Assembly (NCBI GenBank): GCA_028673005.1
Contig: CM054115.1
Location: 194,502,370 to 194,566,369, forward strand
Direction of reading: 5' to 3'
DNA: 64,000 bases
DNA from: Tanypteryx hageni
Taxonomy: Eukaryota > Arthropoda > Insecta > Odonata > Petaluridae
A model generated the notes under the pieces. That model was not told where the DNA came from, did no database searches, and saw nothing but the letters and a program-made list of their open reading frames with translations. The translations under genes were made by a program, and so were the position numbers. Of the stretch, positions 45,256-54,837 are shown in pieces (position 1 is the first letter of the stretch; each line of letters opens with the position of its first letter).

Positions 45256-47125
45256 CTGGTTGAAGGATACAAAGGAGGTGAGAAACAGTAATTATACTCA
45301 TTCAATAGTCATGTGAATTTAGTGACTGCATCCCTATTTTAAACTACAGTGCTTTCTGGCTATAATGCTGTTGCTTATACCATGAATTTGGATATATGGG
45401 TCTTCCTTACTCTTCATATATTTCACAATAACTTGAGAATATATCACTGCATTGAGTATAGATTATTGCCAGTATTTCATTGCTTTGTTATTTGCAGCAA
45501 TCAGTAAAGGTAAAATATGAAAAATAAAAATTAGTGCAAACACACTACATTGTATATAACAGAGAAATAGTACATTGGGTCAATGATTATGTTGGTTATA
45601 TCTGGCTAGGTCTTATAATACAGATTACTGCATCTCCCTTAAACCTGCAGCACAAACTGGGAGCACTATATCCAGAAAACATTTAAATCTATGTAATGTT
45701 CACACTACATCATTTGAATACTGACTACATTTGTATGCCAAAAAAGTAGAAGCAAGGGTAAATGAAACTGTTACAGTAAAAATGATACAGAGTCATAATA
45801 GTGAAAGTACAAATCTTTTTTAGACAGATGATGCTGACACTATGAAAATCAACAATTAGAAACCAAAATGTATATCAGAAAAACAGAAAACATGTAATAC
45901 TGAAAAAGAGAACTCGCTATCTAGTTATTTCCCAGACGTCACTTTTTCTCATTGATTTGATAGCTTGCTGACTCAAAACAATTATTATATATTTAAAATT
46001 TACCAAATTCAAGCAGTGGGATGCATGATTTTGTTGCCCAAATTGGGGTTGTCCCAGATAAATTGGGACGGTTGGAAAACCTAGGTATTCGGTATAGCAA
46101 AATCTATAGTGGCACATGAAAAACTACTTGTTACAGTTCTTCAAAATTCTACCAGCCAATGGAAATGAAATGTGTTTGTCATTTGACAAGTGGGTGTGTC
46201 ATTATGAAAGGAAAGAGAAACAGTTTCCTCAAGTATACCACCTGTATACCATCTAAATGTGAACACGCATTGAATATCACACAAAATGAATGATTTTACC
46301 CATATTTTTACATTAATATTTGCATTTATATTGCATAAGAGTAATGAGTTTGCAAATAGTGACGATGACATTTCATCTAGCAGATATGAGGAATTCGGGA
46401 AAAATTGATGATTTGAAGATTTTTCCAGAATGAATATATAAAAATCCGACACTCGCGGAATTTCCGATAAGTCTGGTCACCGTACTTCCTGGTCACCGTA
46501 CTTCCCAGTCCAGCATCTATTCCACTTATAAATTTTAAAGACATGTTTATGAGAGTGAAAACAATCAGAAGGCTCTTGGGTACGTTATAATTGCAGCTAA
46601 GTTTGTCCTATTGAGGTAGGTGCCCCTGAGACAGTCAGCTACCCACGACAAAACTTTTCAAAAAGTGCAGGATTATTGATAATTCAGGATTTATGACACA
46701 CTACTGTATTTGCTTGAATAAATTCTCATATTTCAGGAGCTACTAATGATAAAACCATGGCAAAGAAAACATCTGTAAGCAGTCTTATAACAGAGGGACT
46801 AAAAATGTGGCAATGGACACGAGTAAAGATATTTTAGTGCCAATTTTGTGGTATTTTGGCTGATATAGGTTAATACACTGCAGAGTTAGTTTTAAATGAA
46901 TCTTCCTTAATGATTAGCAAAAATCAGTTTCCTGGCCTCACACAAGTTTCTGCCATCTTCATTGACGTTACAGAGTAGCCAACTGATGAATACGAAATAT
47001 GTACTTTTTGGCTGAATAGGGTTACAAAATTATGAGTGAAAAGAATCAACAAAATGTATCCATATAGCTTGTTATTTATATTAATTAATCTGTCCAGGAA
47101 TCATCAATCTCTAAATTCCATGCAC
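45256..47125. other. A-B intron, no gene recognised
   Basis: This is AT-rich intron sequence without long frames or identifiable elements up to the TTAA of piggyBac 3. Confidence 0.45.
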
Positions 47126-47129
47126 TTAA

Positions 47130-48928
47130 CCCTTAATTAGTCGTGTGGGGTCAATATGACCCCAAGCAATGTTTTTTTGTCAATATCTAAAGAAATGTAT
47201 TGTCAATCTAACCCAAACTTGTTCTACCTTCGAAACTGACATTCTAGAAGAGAAATTTGCATTTATGTTTATTTTTAAATTTGTTATTTTTGATATTTTT
47301 ATATTTATATATATATATAGTATAAATATTGTAACTATTGAGAAAATTAAACTATTTTAAAGTGCTATTTTGGTGTGTATCCATTGGTTATGTATATATG
47401 AGGTTAAAAAAGTTGCTTTTATTTTGACATCTCTCTACCTGTTGCTTTTTTCTCTATTGGTCTAGAAGGGTTAAATGCAATACATTATTATTATCACATC
47501 AGAAATACAAATAATTTTCCTGATAAGCAGTATTTCATTGTTTTAACACTAGTTCTCTTATGATACATTTCTACTTCACTAATTTTCACTATAGGTTGGT
47601 TACCCCTCTTCCTCCCATCTCCCCCCCCCTCTCCCTCCTCCAATGCAACCTTTTCCCTCTTTTCGTAATTCTCCGGGTGTTCTCTTACTTCGGCCGCACA
47701 CATGCAACTGTTTTCTTCCCATAGTTTTCTACCCGCAATAAAAGTCACAAACAAACGCACGTGGTCTTTCTAAAAGAAAGCGGTTTGCCTTTTATTACTG
47801 CTCACCCTTTTTAGCACGAGTTTTTCCCTTATTTTTCGGAATAAGCACGAACACGAATGAGATCGGCAATATTCAAAGTTTTTCGATCTCCTACCGGTTG
47901 CATGATGGTCACGGTTGGGAAGTTTTAGACCAAAATATAAAAATCCTATTTTCAATGGGGTTTCTATGGAGAAGTCCCAAGTACGTTCACACTTATAGGG
48001 GAGGATGCGGTTGGACCTCGGCACGAACCCCTTGGGTTGCTCGAGGAGGCAACTTTTGTCCCAAGCCCCATCGAGGGCAATCCTCGGTGACAGCAGAAGT
48101 GAGCTTGAATCTTTCTGCTAGTTGGGGGCAGCCATAAACTACTTCATGCTGTAGGTGGGGGCCGGAAAGTGACTGTGCCGCAACCGATGTCTAACCCACA
48201 AGTGTGAGTGATCTCCGCAAAAATAGTCCTATCCCTAATAAAGCACTCAACACGACCTTCATGTGACAATGCAACAAAAGGTGGCGTAGATACATGCGAT
48301 CAGCTCTATGCTGCTTATAATGTTGGCAAAAGAATGAAAAGATGGCCGTCAGCTGTGTTTTTTCATTTGCTGAACGTTTCTGCCCTAAATGCCTTTATTG
48401 TTTGTAAACAAAACGTTCAAAAGGAAATGACAAGGCGAAATTTCTTGAAATCATTATCGAAAGAATTAATAAAGGATCTACAGATTTTGAGGTCAGAGTT
48501 AGTTTATATCTAGGCATCTCCGAAAGCACATATGCACTCAACAGGGACTTGCGGAGGAAGGTCCATCACCGGGATTGGGACTATCAAGAGAAAGATGCGA
48601 ACATTGCCCAAGAAATAAGGACAATAAAGTGTCCACTAGATGTGGAAATTGTAGAGCTTTTACTTGCAAAGACCATATGATAATGAAGTGCATTGAATGT
48701 GGGGAGAGGGAAAGTGATTAGAAAATACAAAAAAAATTAATTTATTTTAATCAATCTTTATTGTAAAAATTACTAATAAATAATTGTATTATAATGAAAG
48801 ATTGATTTTATTTCCAGTAAAATATAAATAAATTAATATATTATTGCTTATCTTTAGAAATTATTTTGGGGTCATATTGACCCCACGCGACTAATTACGG
48901 AACTTTTTTTCACCTGAATAACTAAGGG
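47130..48928 (+). mobile_element. piggyBac-family element 3 with palindromic ends
   Basis: TTAA flanks at 47126-47129 and 48929-48932. The ends are CCCTTAATTAG and the complement of CCCTTAGTTATTC. A shared inner block follows: TAGTCGTGTGGGG, or TAGTCGCGTGGGG in the complement, leading into the 17-bp near-palindrome GGGGTCAATATGACCCC (47147-47163) and GGGGTCATATTGACCCC (48868-48884). The interior keeps only the 3' part of a transposase (48208-48720). 47400-48200 shows no recognisable coding region, so the element is a deleted derivative of 1.8 kb. Confidence 0.85.
48208..48720 (+). pseudogene. piggyBac transposase C-terminal part (element 3)
   Basis: The frame contains ATKGGVDTCDQLYAAYNVGK and RMKRWPSAVFFHLLNVSALN, the family's last catalytic aspartate (GGVD) and following helices. 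After a stop and frame change near 48511, the Cys-rich finger appears (CEHC, CGNC, FTCKDH, CIECGE; about 48590-48710). It corresponds to roughly the last quarter of a typical 550-600-residue transposase. It differs clearly from the piggyBac proteins at 0.3 and 41 kb, so three piggyBac lineages are represented in the window. Confidence 0.78.
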
Positions 48929-48999
48929 TTAACCTCTATCTATTCACCAATCAACCATCTACCTACATCAAAATGCTATTACCCAGAGAGTTTTGCAAT

Positions 49000-49481
49000 C
49001 TGCAGCATTTAAGCCTCCTACAGTTTATTGAGTTCTTCATCAGTTTTTCGCACAAACTCCACCAAACACTCCTACGACAGCAAACGCTCCTACGACAGCA
49101 AATGCGAGTATGACTGCAAGCACAAGTACTACTGCATGTGCGCATACGTGCAGAGTTTCTACCTTTATAGGCAACAGACATTAGCCCAGAAGAGAATGCT
49201 ACAATGGTGCTAATTAACCAATAGATTTCTGCGAGAGGTACGCCCTCTTCTCGAGAAAAGATCGAACCATGGGAGTTCCAAACTGGCAATGTTGGAGACC
49301 GTGACACCGGGAAGGTGGACGAGCAGTCACGAGAGGAAGCCAAGAGGGTGGAGAGAGAACGGCAGAGCACTGGCAAGAAAGCAGAGAACAGCAAACCAAC
49401 CAGCCAGCAAAATTTCTTTGTCCATCCAATTGCTATTTTTATATCGTTTATTATCCCTCCAAGTGGACAATTCTATTGAGT
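49000..49481 (-). repeat. LTR-like repeat X, uninterrupted copy
   Basis: The complement begins CTCAATAGAATTGTCCACTT and ends AAATGCTGCA, matching the two separated parts at 36725-36955 and 38016-38174. A TATAAAGG box (about 49166) and the 20-bp sub-repeats (TTTGCTGTCGTAGGAG units, 49070-49115) lie inside. Length, TATA box and lack of coding suggest a solo LTR. Which superfamily it belongs to is unknown. Confidence 0.6.
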
Positions 49482-49484
49482 GGA

Positions 49485-50085
49485 GAGAGAAGTATGGCAG
49501 CAGGTCATTGGTTCGGAATTTACCATTCATTACTGAATGTAGGAAAATAAGGGTGTTTACTTTTCGCTGGAAAGGGAGAGAAGAGATCCCAAGTGATGAC
49601 AATATATGCTCGCGGGTTGAATTACGGAAGGTGGAGACACGATTACGAATTACTGATAGGAAGATATTCAGAGGGCGGGTTGAATTACGGAAGGTAGAGA
49701 CACGATTACGAATTACTGATAGGAAGAAATTCAGAGGACTATCAAGAACCTTCAGGTTAGTGGGGGAGGCAGAGTTCCACACAGGTATTCAATAATCAAT
49801 TATAGGAAGGATGCAGCCAGAGAAGAAGCATTTAAGAGCAAACGGGTCCTTCAACTCAGTGAATCTGTACAGAAGCCCGACAAGGGACAAGGCTTTCGAT
49901 GAAGTGCTTTTTATGTGTGCAGAAAAAGTGAGTTTTGGATCGAAGACAACTCCAAGGTCACATTGGGATGAGACTGCAGGTATGGATTGGTTAGAAAGGA
50001 AGTAGAATGTAGGAATGGGTTTAGTGCAAAGGGTGAAGGTTAAGGCAGATGATTTATTAGGGTTAACTTTCAGTTTGAAGGGTTT
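49485..50085 (-). pseudogene. LINE reverse-transcriptase C-terminal fragment with internal tandem duplication
   Basis: From 50085 the minus strand encodes KVNPNKSSALTFTL, YFLSNQSIPAVS, DLGVVFDPKLTFSAHI, KALSLVGLLYRF and KCFFSGCILPIIDY, then VWNSASPTNLKVLD and the block LGISSLPFQRK, the thumb and carboxy part of a Jockey/R1-like LINE. A 63-bp segment is duplicated in tandem at 49613-49675 and 49676-49738 (two mismatches), repeating FLSVIRNRVSTFRNSTR in the protein while keeping frame. The 3' end runs into repeat X at about 49481. Confidence 0.7.
49613..49738. repeat. 63-bp tandem duplication, two copies
   Basis: Both copies start CGGGTTGAATTACGGAAGGT. Copy 2 differs at two positions (GTGGAG/GTAGAG and AGATATTC/AGAAATTC). 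63 is a multiple of three, so the LINE frame is preserved. Confidence 0.95.
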
Positions 50086-50788
50086 TTAATGTTTTGTCTA
50101 TTAAAGTAGCTATTTGGAATTTACTTCTTGCTACGATCTATTAGTTTCATAAATTAAATTGAATTATTGAAAGAAATTTTGGTAGCAACTGGTGTGATGA
50201 AAGTTTGAAATTTTTTTTGAAATTTTTAAATTTTCCAAATTAATTTCTACAATACTTTTATATTTGCTGTTTTTGTTTCGAGTTACCTGAAAATTTTGTT
50301 GAACTTGAAGGCATCAAGAACTTTCAGAATTGTTTTCTAGTTCTTCATTTATAAATGCGACGAATTTATCACTCACTATTTTTATTTCTGTAAATTTATT
50401 AATACCCTGATATTGTTTTCACAGTTGCATGAATCATAGCAAAAGCATTTGATAATACCATATTATTAGTTTTCAAATATTTTGAAAGACTTGTTGTACT
50501 TGAAATAAATTTAAATAGATTTTCTTTTGAGATTGGATGCGGCGAAACGAGTTTGAGATGGAAATGTTGAATCTTCACTTATATCTTTTAAAGTTTTGCA
50601 AATTTGTATGAAAATTATGATTGTGGATCATCATAACTTACTTAAAGTGGAGAGGGGAAAGATGCTGACTTCGGGATAAATCCCTGGACTTGACTATAAG
50701 TACACAATAGGGGATGGAAGGATTGAGATAGTGAGAGGCAATGATGAAAGGAATGATAGACATAAAAGATATGGAAAGATAACTTCGA
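50086..50788. other. intron sequence, no gene recognised
   Basis: This is AT-rich DNA with no element ends or coding similarity that I can see. Confidence 0.4.
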
Positions 50789-51058
50789 GGAAACTTACAA
50801 GGAACATTCATGAAGTGTAACCGTCCAATTTGGTTCAAATTTTTTACATTAAGAGTATATGATGATTAAATTCGATTTGTGAAATTATACGTGCCCTCGT
50901 GACCTATGAGCCGAATAATTCACATTCAAAGTTTGGTCATTTTTACAACCTGGGTCCATTGTGTTCAAGATGGCCACCGTCCCAGGCCTCTTTATCATAA
51001 ACACTAAGGAATCAGGGAAGACCGAGCATGGGGTTGGGGGAGACGAGAGAGTGAGGTA
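50789..51058 (+). repeat. interspersed repeat Y, inverted copy of 58022-58296
   Basis: GTGTAACCGTCC, TTGGTTCAAATTTTTTACAT, TAAGAGTATATGAT, ATTATACGTGCCCTCGTGAC and GACCGAGCATGGGGTTGGGG all recur on the opposite strand at 58.0-58.3 kb. The match is about 270 bp at roughly 80-85% by eye. No coding capacity and no clear terminal repeats were found. Confidence 0.75.
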
Positions 51059-51216
51059 GAGGGTCTTCTGTTTTAAATAATCATACAAGCCTTCAAAAGT
51101 TTCCTTATGCACCAAAATATTTACTAGGCTGTAGTAAAATTAATTTACTAGAATGCATGCACATTATTTTAAATCGTATAGTGATGACAAGCTAATTTAT
51201 TTTTAAATACAAATAC

Positions 51217-51300
51217 AGCAATCCCTCACATAATGACGTTAATTCGTTCCATGAAAAAGCGTCCTTATGCGAAACGTCTTCATGTGAATATTAAAAACCC
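51217..51300 (+). repeat. mariner/Tigger-like terminal repeat (one end)
   Basis: TACAGCAATCCCTCACATAA, then TGACGTTAATTCGTTCCATG and CGTCCTTATGCGAAACG, is the common form of mariner or Tigger ends, beginning after TA. The far end is not seen and may be separated by the PLE-2 insertion. Confidence 0.4.
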
Positions 51301-51495
51301 ATATGAACAATGTTATATTGGATTATCTGGTACCTGGCCAAAGGTTATTGGACTATATATTTACAAACAAGAAGAAAAATCTATGCGGTAAATTTCAGGA
51401 AATAGTAGTATGGATGTGTGGTAGTATGGAAGTGAAAGGGAGGAAAAATACGTTGGAGCAACCTCCAAAGAGAAAGGGATAGCAACTCGAACGAG

Positions 51496-51548
51496 CCAAT
51501 CAGCGATGGACAATGGTTAAACTAGGAAGGCACGAGTGGATATAAAAG
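51496..51548 (+). promoter_or_regulatory. PLE-2 internal promoter (CCAAT box and TATA box) in pLTR 1
   Basis: CCAAT at 51496-51500 and TATAAAAG at 51541-51548, 40 bp apart, followed about 30 bp later by the hammerhead-like motif. The same elements repeat in pLTR 2 at 54071-54075 and 54116-54123. The spacing is that of a polymerase II promoter whose transcript would start near the ribozyme. Confidence 0.5.
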
Positions 51549-51577
51549 TCAGATCCCTACCATCGGATCTCACTTCA

Positions 51578-51619
51578 TCTCCTGAAGATGCAGACTGCAA
51601 TGTCTGCGAAACGTCGAGA
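51578..51619 (+). ncRNA. hammerhead-ribozyme-like motif, pLTR 1
   Basis: In order: TCTC (51578-51581), CTGAAGA (51582-51588), one T, GCAGAC hairpinned to GTCTGC through the loop TGCAAT, GAAAC (51608-51612), GTC (51613-51615) and GAGA (51616-51619). TCTC pairs with GAGA as stem I, and GCAGAC pairs with GTCTGC as stem II. Stem III is reduced to ACGT, which is self-complementary and could form between two molecules. CTGANGA and GAAA fit the hammerhead consensus. The extra T before stem II does not, so activity needs testing. PLE hammerheads are known, so the family context supports the call. Confidence 0.5.
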
Positions 51620-54095
51620 GCCAGAAATGCCGCCAACGCAGCGAAACCCGAAAACCTCCACCAGCATTCAGCAACGCTGCGAAAGCCTTCAACTCAAATT
51701 GATATCCCTCTATGGGGAGGACATCCAGAGGAAGACAAGGAGATTCGAGCGTCTCCGCAAACAGAAGTGCAAACTTTTGACATCACTCGTCTTTCTTCAA
51801 CGGTGCCGGGATACAGACACGATATCAACTTGTGTCAAGGTGAAACATCACATATCATCCCAGGCTGCAAAGAAGATTCTATATCGGACAAGCCAAGCAC
51901 TCCTGCGTGAATGCATCCGCTCCACGAGATATGCGCTCCTGCAATGTGCTCATAATCTCTACCATCTCCACCTAGAGCTCGCCTCCGTTACGTCTCACTA
52001 AGACTGGGACCAGATTGACCATATCACCGCCAGTTCCTCAACAAAAACCCAGCGGTCTTTCACGGATAAGCAGGTTAAGAAATTCGAAAATCTCCATAAG
52101 AAACAACATCCAGATCCGACGCCGAGCCACGACAAGACGATTTACAACCTAACAGACATCATTTTCTCCAATGCAGCAAAATCAGTCTTAGCGAAAGGTC
52201 TGAACTTCGCCATCGCACCCAACAAAATACCTAAGGAAGAAATTGTCGTGGGAGTGAAAGCGGCCATCCGAAATCTGAATTCGAACCAAGCAGAAGAAAT
52301 ACGCCAAGAGGTGGCACATATTATTCGTAAAGCAAGACCACCATCCTCCAACATCTCCACAGCCGAAAGACAGGCCATCAAAGATTTGAAAAACAACAAA
52401 AGCATCGTGATTTTACCGGCTGATAAGGGAAACGCCACCGTAATTATCTCCAAGGAGGACTACGACAAGAAGATCCGCAATCTGCTGGACGGTCCAACTT
52501 ACTCCACACTCAAAGGCGACCCGACGATGAAAACCGAAAGGAAAATCTGAGAGCTGATTAAGAAATCCTCCATACCTATTGAAGACCAACGGAACCTACT
52601 GCCGTCATCATCCAGGCCTCCACGACTGTATGGGTTACCAAAAATACACAAGAACGACGTTCTCCTGAGACCCATCGTCAGCGCCATCGGCTCCCCAACA
52701 TATCAGCTGTCAAAATACCTCGCATGCAGCTTACAGACGTACGTAGGCGGAACGGAATCGCACGTAAAGAATTCAGCACATTTCATAGAAAGGCTAAACG
52801 ACATGAAAGTATCAGAGAACGATATTCTAGTAAGCTTTGACGTGACCTCACTCTTCACTAAGGTTCCCATAAAGGACTCCATCGAGATCTTGAAGGAGCT
52901 TATACATCATGGACTTCCGGCAGACTATCCGGATTTAACAGAATTCTGCCTCACCAACAACTACTTCCTGTGGAACAGACAGTTTTATGAGCAGAAGGAA
53001 GGAGCAGCTATGGGCTGTCCTCTCTCCCCCGTCATAGCCAATCTGTATATGGAGCATTTCGAGTCTAAGGCGCTATCATCATGTGGTCCTCGTCCTTCAT
53101 GCTGGCTGCGTTACGTGGATGACACATTCGTCATTTGGCCCCATGGGACAAATAAACTTCACGAGTTCCACCGTCTACTCAACCAAGTCCACCCGGCCAT
53201 CCAGTTCACCATGGAAGTCGAAGAGAATGGCACCCTACCATTTCTCGACGTCATGGTGAAGAAGAGACCTGACGGAAGCCTTGGACACAGCGTATTTCGG
53301 AAAAAGACGCACACTGATCATTACCTGCATGCTGCCTCTCATCACCATTCTCAGCAGAAGGCATCAATAATCAAGACCCTGATGCACCAAGCAAAGACGA
53401 TTTCCGATCCCGAGTCCCTAAAAGACGAAGAAGAGCATATAAGAAGGGCACTCATGAATAATGGCTACAGTCACCCATTCATCCGGCGGAATATAAAACC
53501 GAAACAAAAACCTTCGGTGGAACGACCAAAACCCACAGCCTACGCAAAAATTTCCTTCATCGCCGGGACATCAGAACGCATAGCCAGGATTCTATGAAAA
53601 GAAAATATCGTCGTCCGTTTTAACACGTTAAGAAAAATAAAAGAAGAACTTCCGTCTGCGAAAGATGCACTCGACCCGCTAACATCTGAAGGAGTCTACA
53701 GGATTCCATGCAGCTGCAGACACATATACATCGAACAAACAGGACGATCCATTCACTGTCGCTTAGCCGAACATAAACGGGCCATGATGAACAAGAAATG
53801 GAGGGAGTCGGCCATAGCGGAGCACTTCACCTCCGGCCCGGGACATAAAATCACGCTCGAAGAAACGAAATTGCTCACGAAAGAAGACCGATATTTTCCG
53901 AGGTTAATTCGCGAAGCTATTGAAATCAAAAAACATCCAGTCAATTTCAACCGGAACGACGGTTTGCACATCAGTGCAACATGGAAGCGACTCTTCCAAC
54001 GGAAAAGTGAAAGGGAGGAAAAATACGTTGGAGCAACCTCCAAAGAGAAAGGGATAGCAACCCGAACGAGCCAATCAGCGATGGACAACGGTTAA
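51588..54095 (+). pseudogene. PLE-2 reverse transcriptase/GIY-YIG endonuclease, three in-frame stops
   Basis: One frame, with no shifts, runs from ATG 51588 (overlapping the hammerhead core) to the stop after MDNG at 54093. An Arg/Lys-rich N-terminal region is followed by KSIVILPADKGNATVI (about 52400), YGLPKIHKNDVLLRPIVS (52628-52681), SFDVTSLFTKVP (52833-52868), GAAMGCPLSPVIANLYME (53002-53056), RYVDDTFVIW (53109-53138), GTLPFLDVMVK and NNGYSHPF. The endonuclease has GVYRIPCSCRHIYIEQTGR (53692-53750), where the usual G of IGQTGR is E. Stops are TAA at 51999, TGA at 52548 and TGA at 53595. Both TGAs would be CGA (Arg) by a single CpG transition. The length, about 830 codons, suits PLEs. Confidence 0.9.
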
Positions 54096-54273
54096 ACTAG
54101 GAAGGCACGAGTGGATATAAAAGTCAGATCCCTACCATCGGATCTCACTTCATCTCCTGAAGATGCAGACTGCAACGTCTGCGAAACGTCGAGAGCCAGA
54201 AATGCCGCCAACGCAGCGAAACCCGAAAACCTCCACCAGCATTCAGCAACGCTGCGAAAGCCTTCAACTCAAA
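54005..54273 (+). repeat. PLE-2 second pLTR
   Basis: Identical to 51430-51698 except at three T/C positions. It overlaps the last codons of the PLE ORF and carries its own CCAAT and TATA boxes. After AACTCAAA (54273) the two copies diverge, which defines the 3' border. Confidence 0.95.
54153..54194 (+). ncRNA. hammerhead-ribozyme-like motif, pLTR 2
   Basis: This has the same boxes and stems as 51578-51619. The only difference is the last loop base of stem II (C here, T in copy 1), so every proposed pairing is unchanged between the two copies. Confidence 0.5.
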
Positions 54274-54837
54274 AAGAAGAGGACACGCCAGCAAAAATCA
54301 CGAAAAGCTCTTCCATATATTTACACAATAGATTACTAGAAGTGTTTACTAAGCTAAAAGGCATTTCTTGCTGAATCCAATTACGCATGTGTAAATTTTT
54401 TTCTGAAAATCTTTGGGAAGGACCTATAAGGTAAAGTTTTCCGTGTTTTATACAACATCATATCTCCCTTTCCAATGAACGAAATGCAACCATTTCTTCT
54501 ATATGACTTCTGTAATGACTAAGAATGATGACTGTATAACTAAAACGTTTATGTTATAAATAAATCATCTTTTAATAAATCAATAATACTATATTTACTT
54601 AAAAATTTCCAGTCAAGACATGAAAATGTTGAGAGGCGTAAAACTTTTCACCTAATTGGTTTAGATGGGTAGACTTACAGAATGAAATAGTTACTAATTT
54701 AAGCTATTTTTTTATTAAGATTGCACATCAATATCTTCTATAGATTTTCCGGTGCTGAATATTATATATAAAGCGCGAATGCATGCTGGAAAAATAGCGA
54801 TTGGTGTACATTCTCTTCTACTCCAACAATCTTTGTA
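54274..54837. other. intron sequence, no feature seen
   Basis: This is AT-rich sequence between PLE-2 and pogo element E, without recognisable features. Confidence 0.4.

Larger units (their letters stand above)
51430..54273 (+). mobile_element. Penelope-like element 2 (PLE-2) with two direct pLTRs
   Basis: Direct repeats of 269 bp at 51430-51698 and 54005-54273 (offset exactly 2575) differ at three positions, all T in copy 1 and C in copy 2, so the copy is young. Between and overlapping them is one reading frame for a PLE protein with RT and GIY-YIG domains. This tandem pLTR layout with an internal promoter and hammerhead-like motif is the known PLE architecture. It lies in the A-B intron of the PP2C-like gene, antisense to it. 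Confidence 0.9.

Noticed and set aside
47494..47760. Minus-strand 88-codon frame inside piggyBac 3
   Set aside because: Glu/Gly/Arg-rich part comes from a pyrimidine tract (CCTCTCCCTCCTCC); no resemblance to transposase.
49289..49795. 168-codon plus-strand frame
   Set aside because: It is antisense to LINE and repeat X sequence and contains the 63-bp duplication; no coding evidence.
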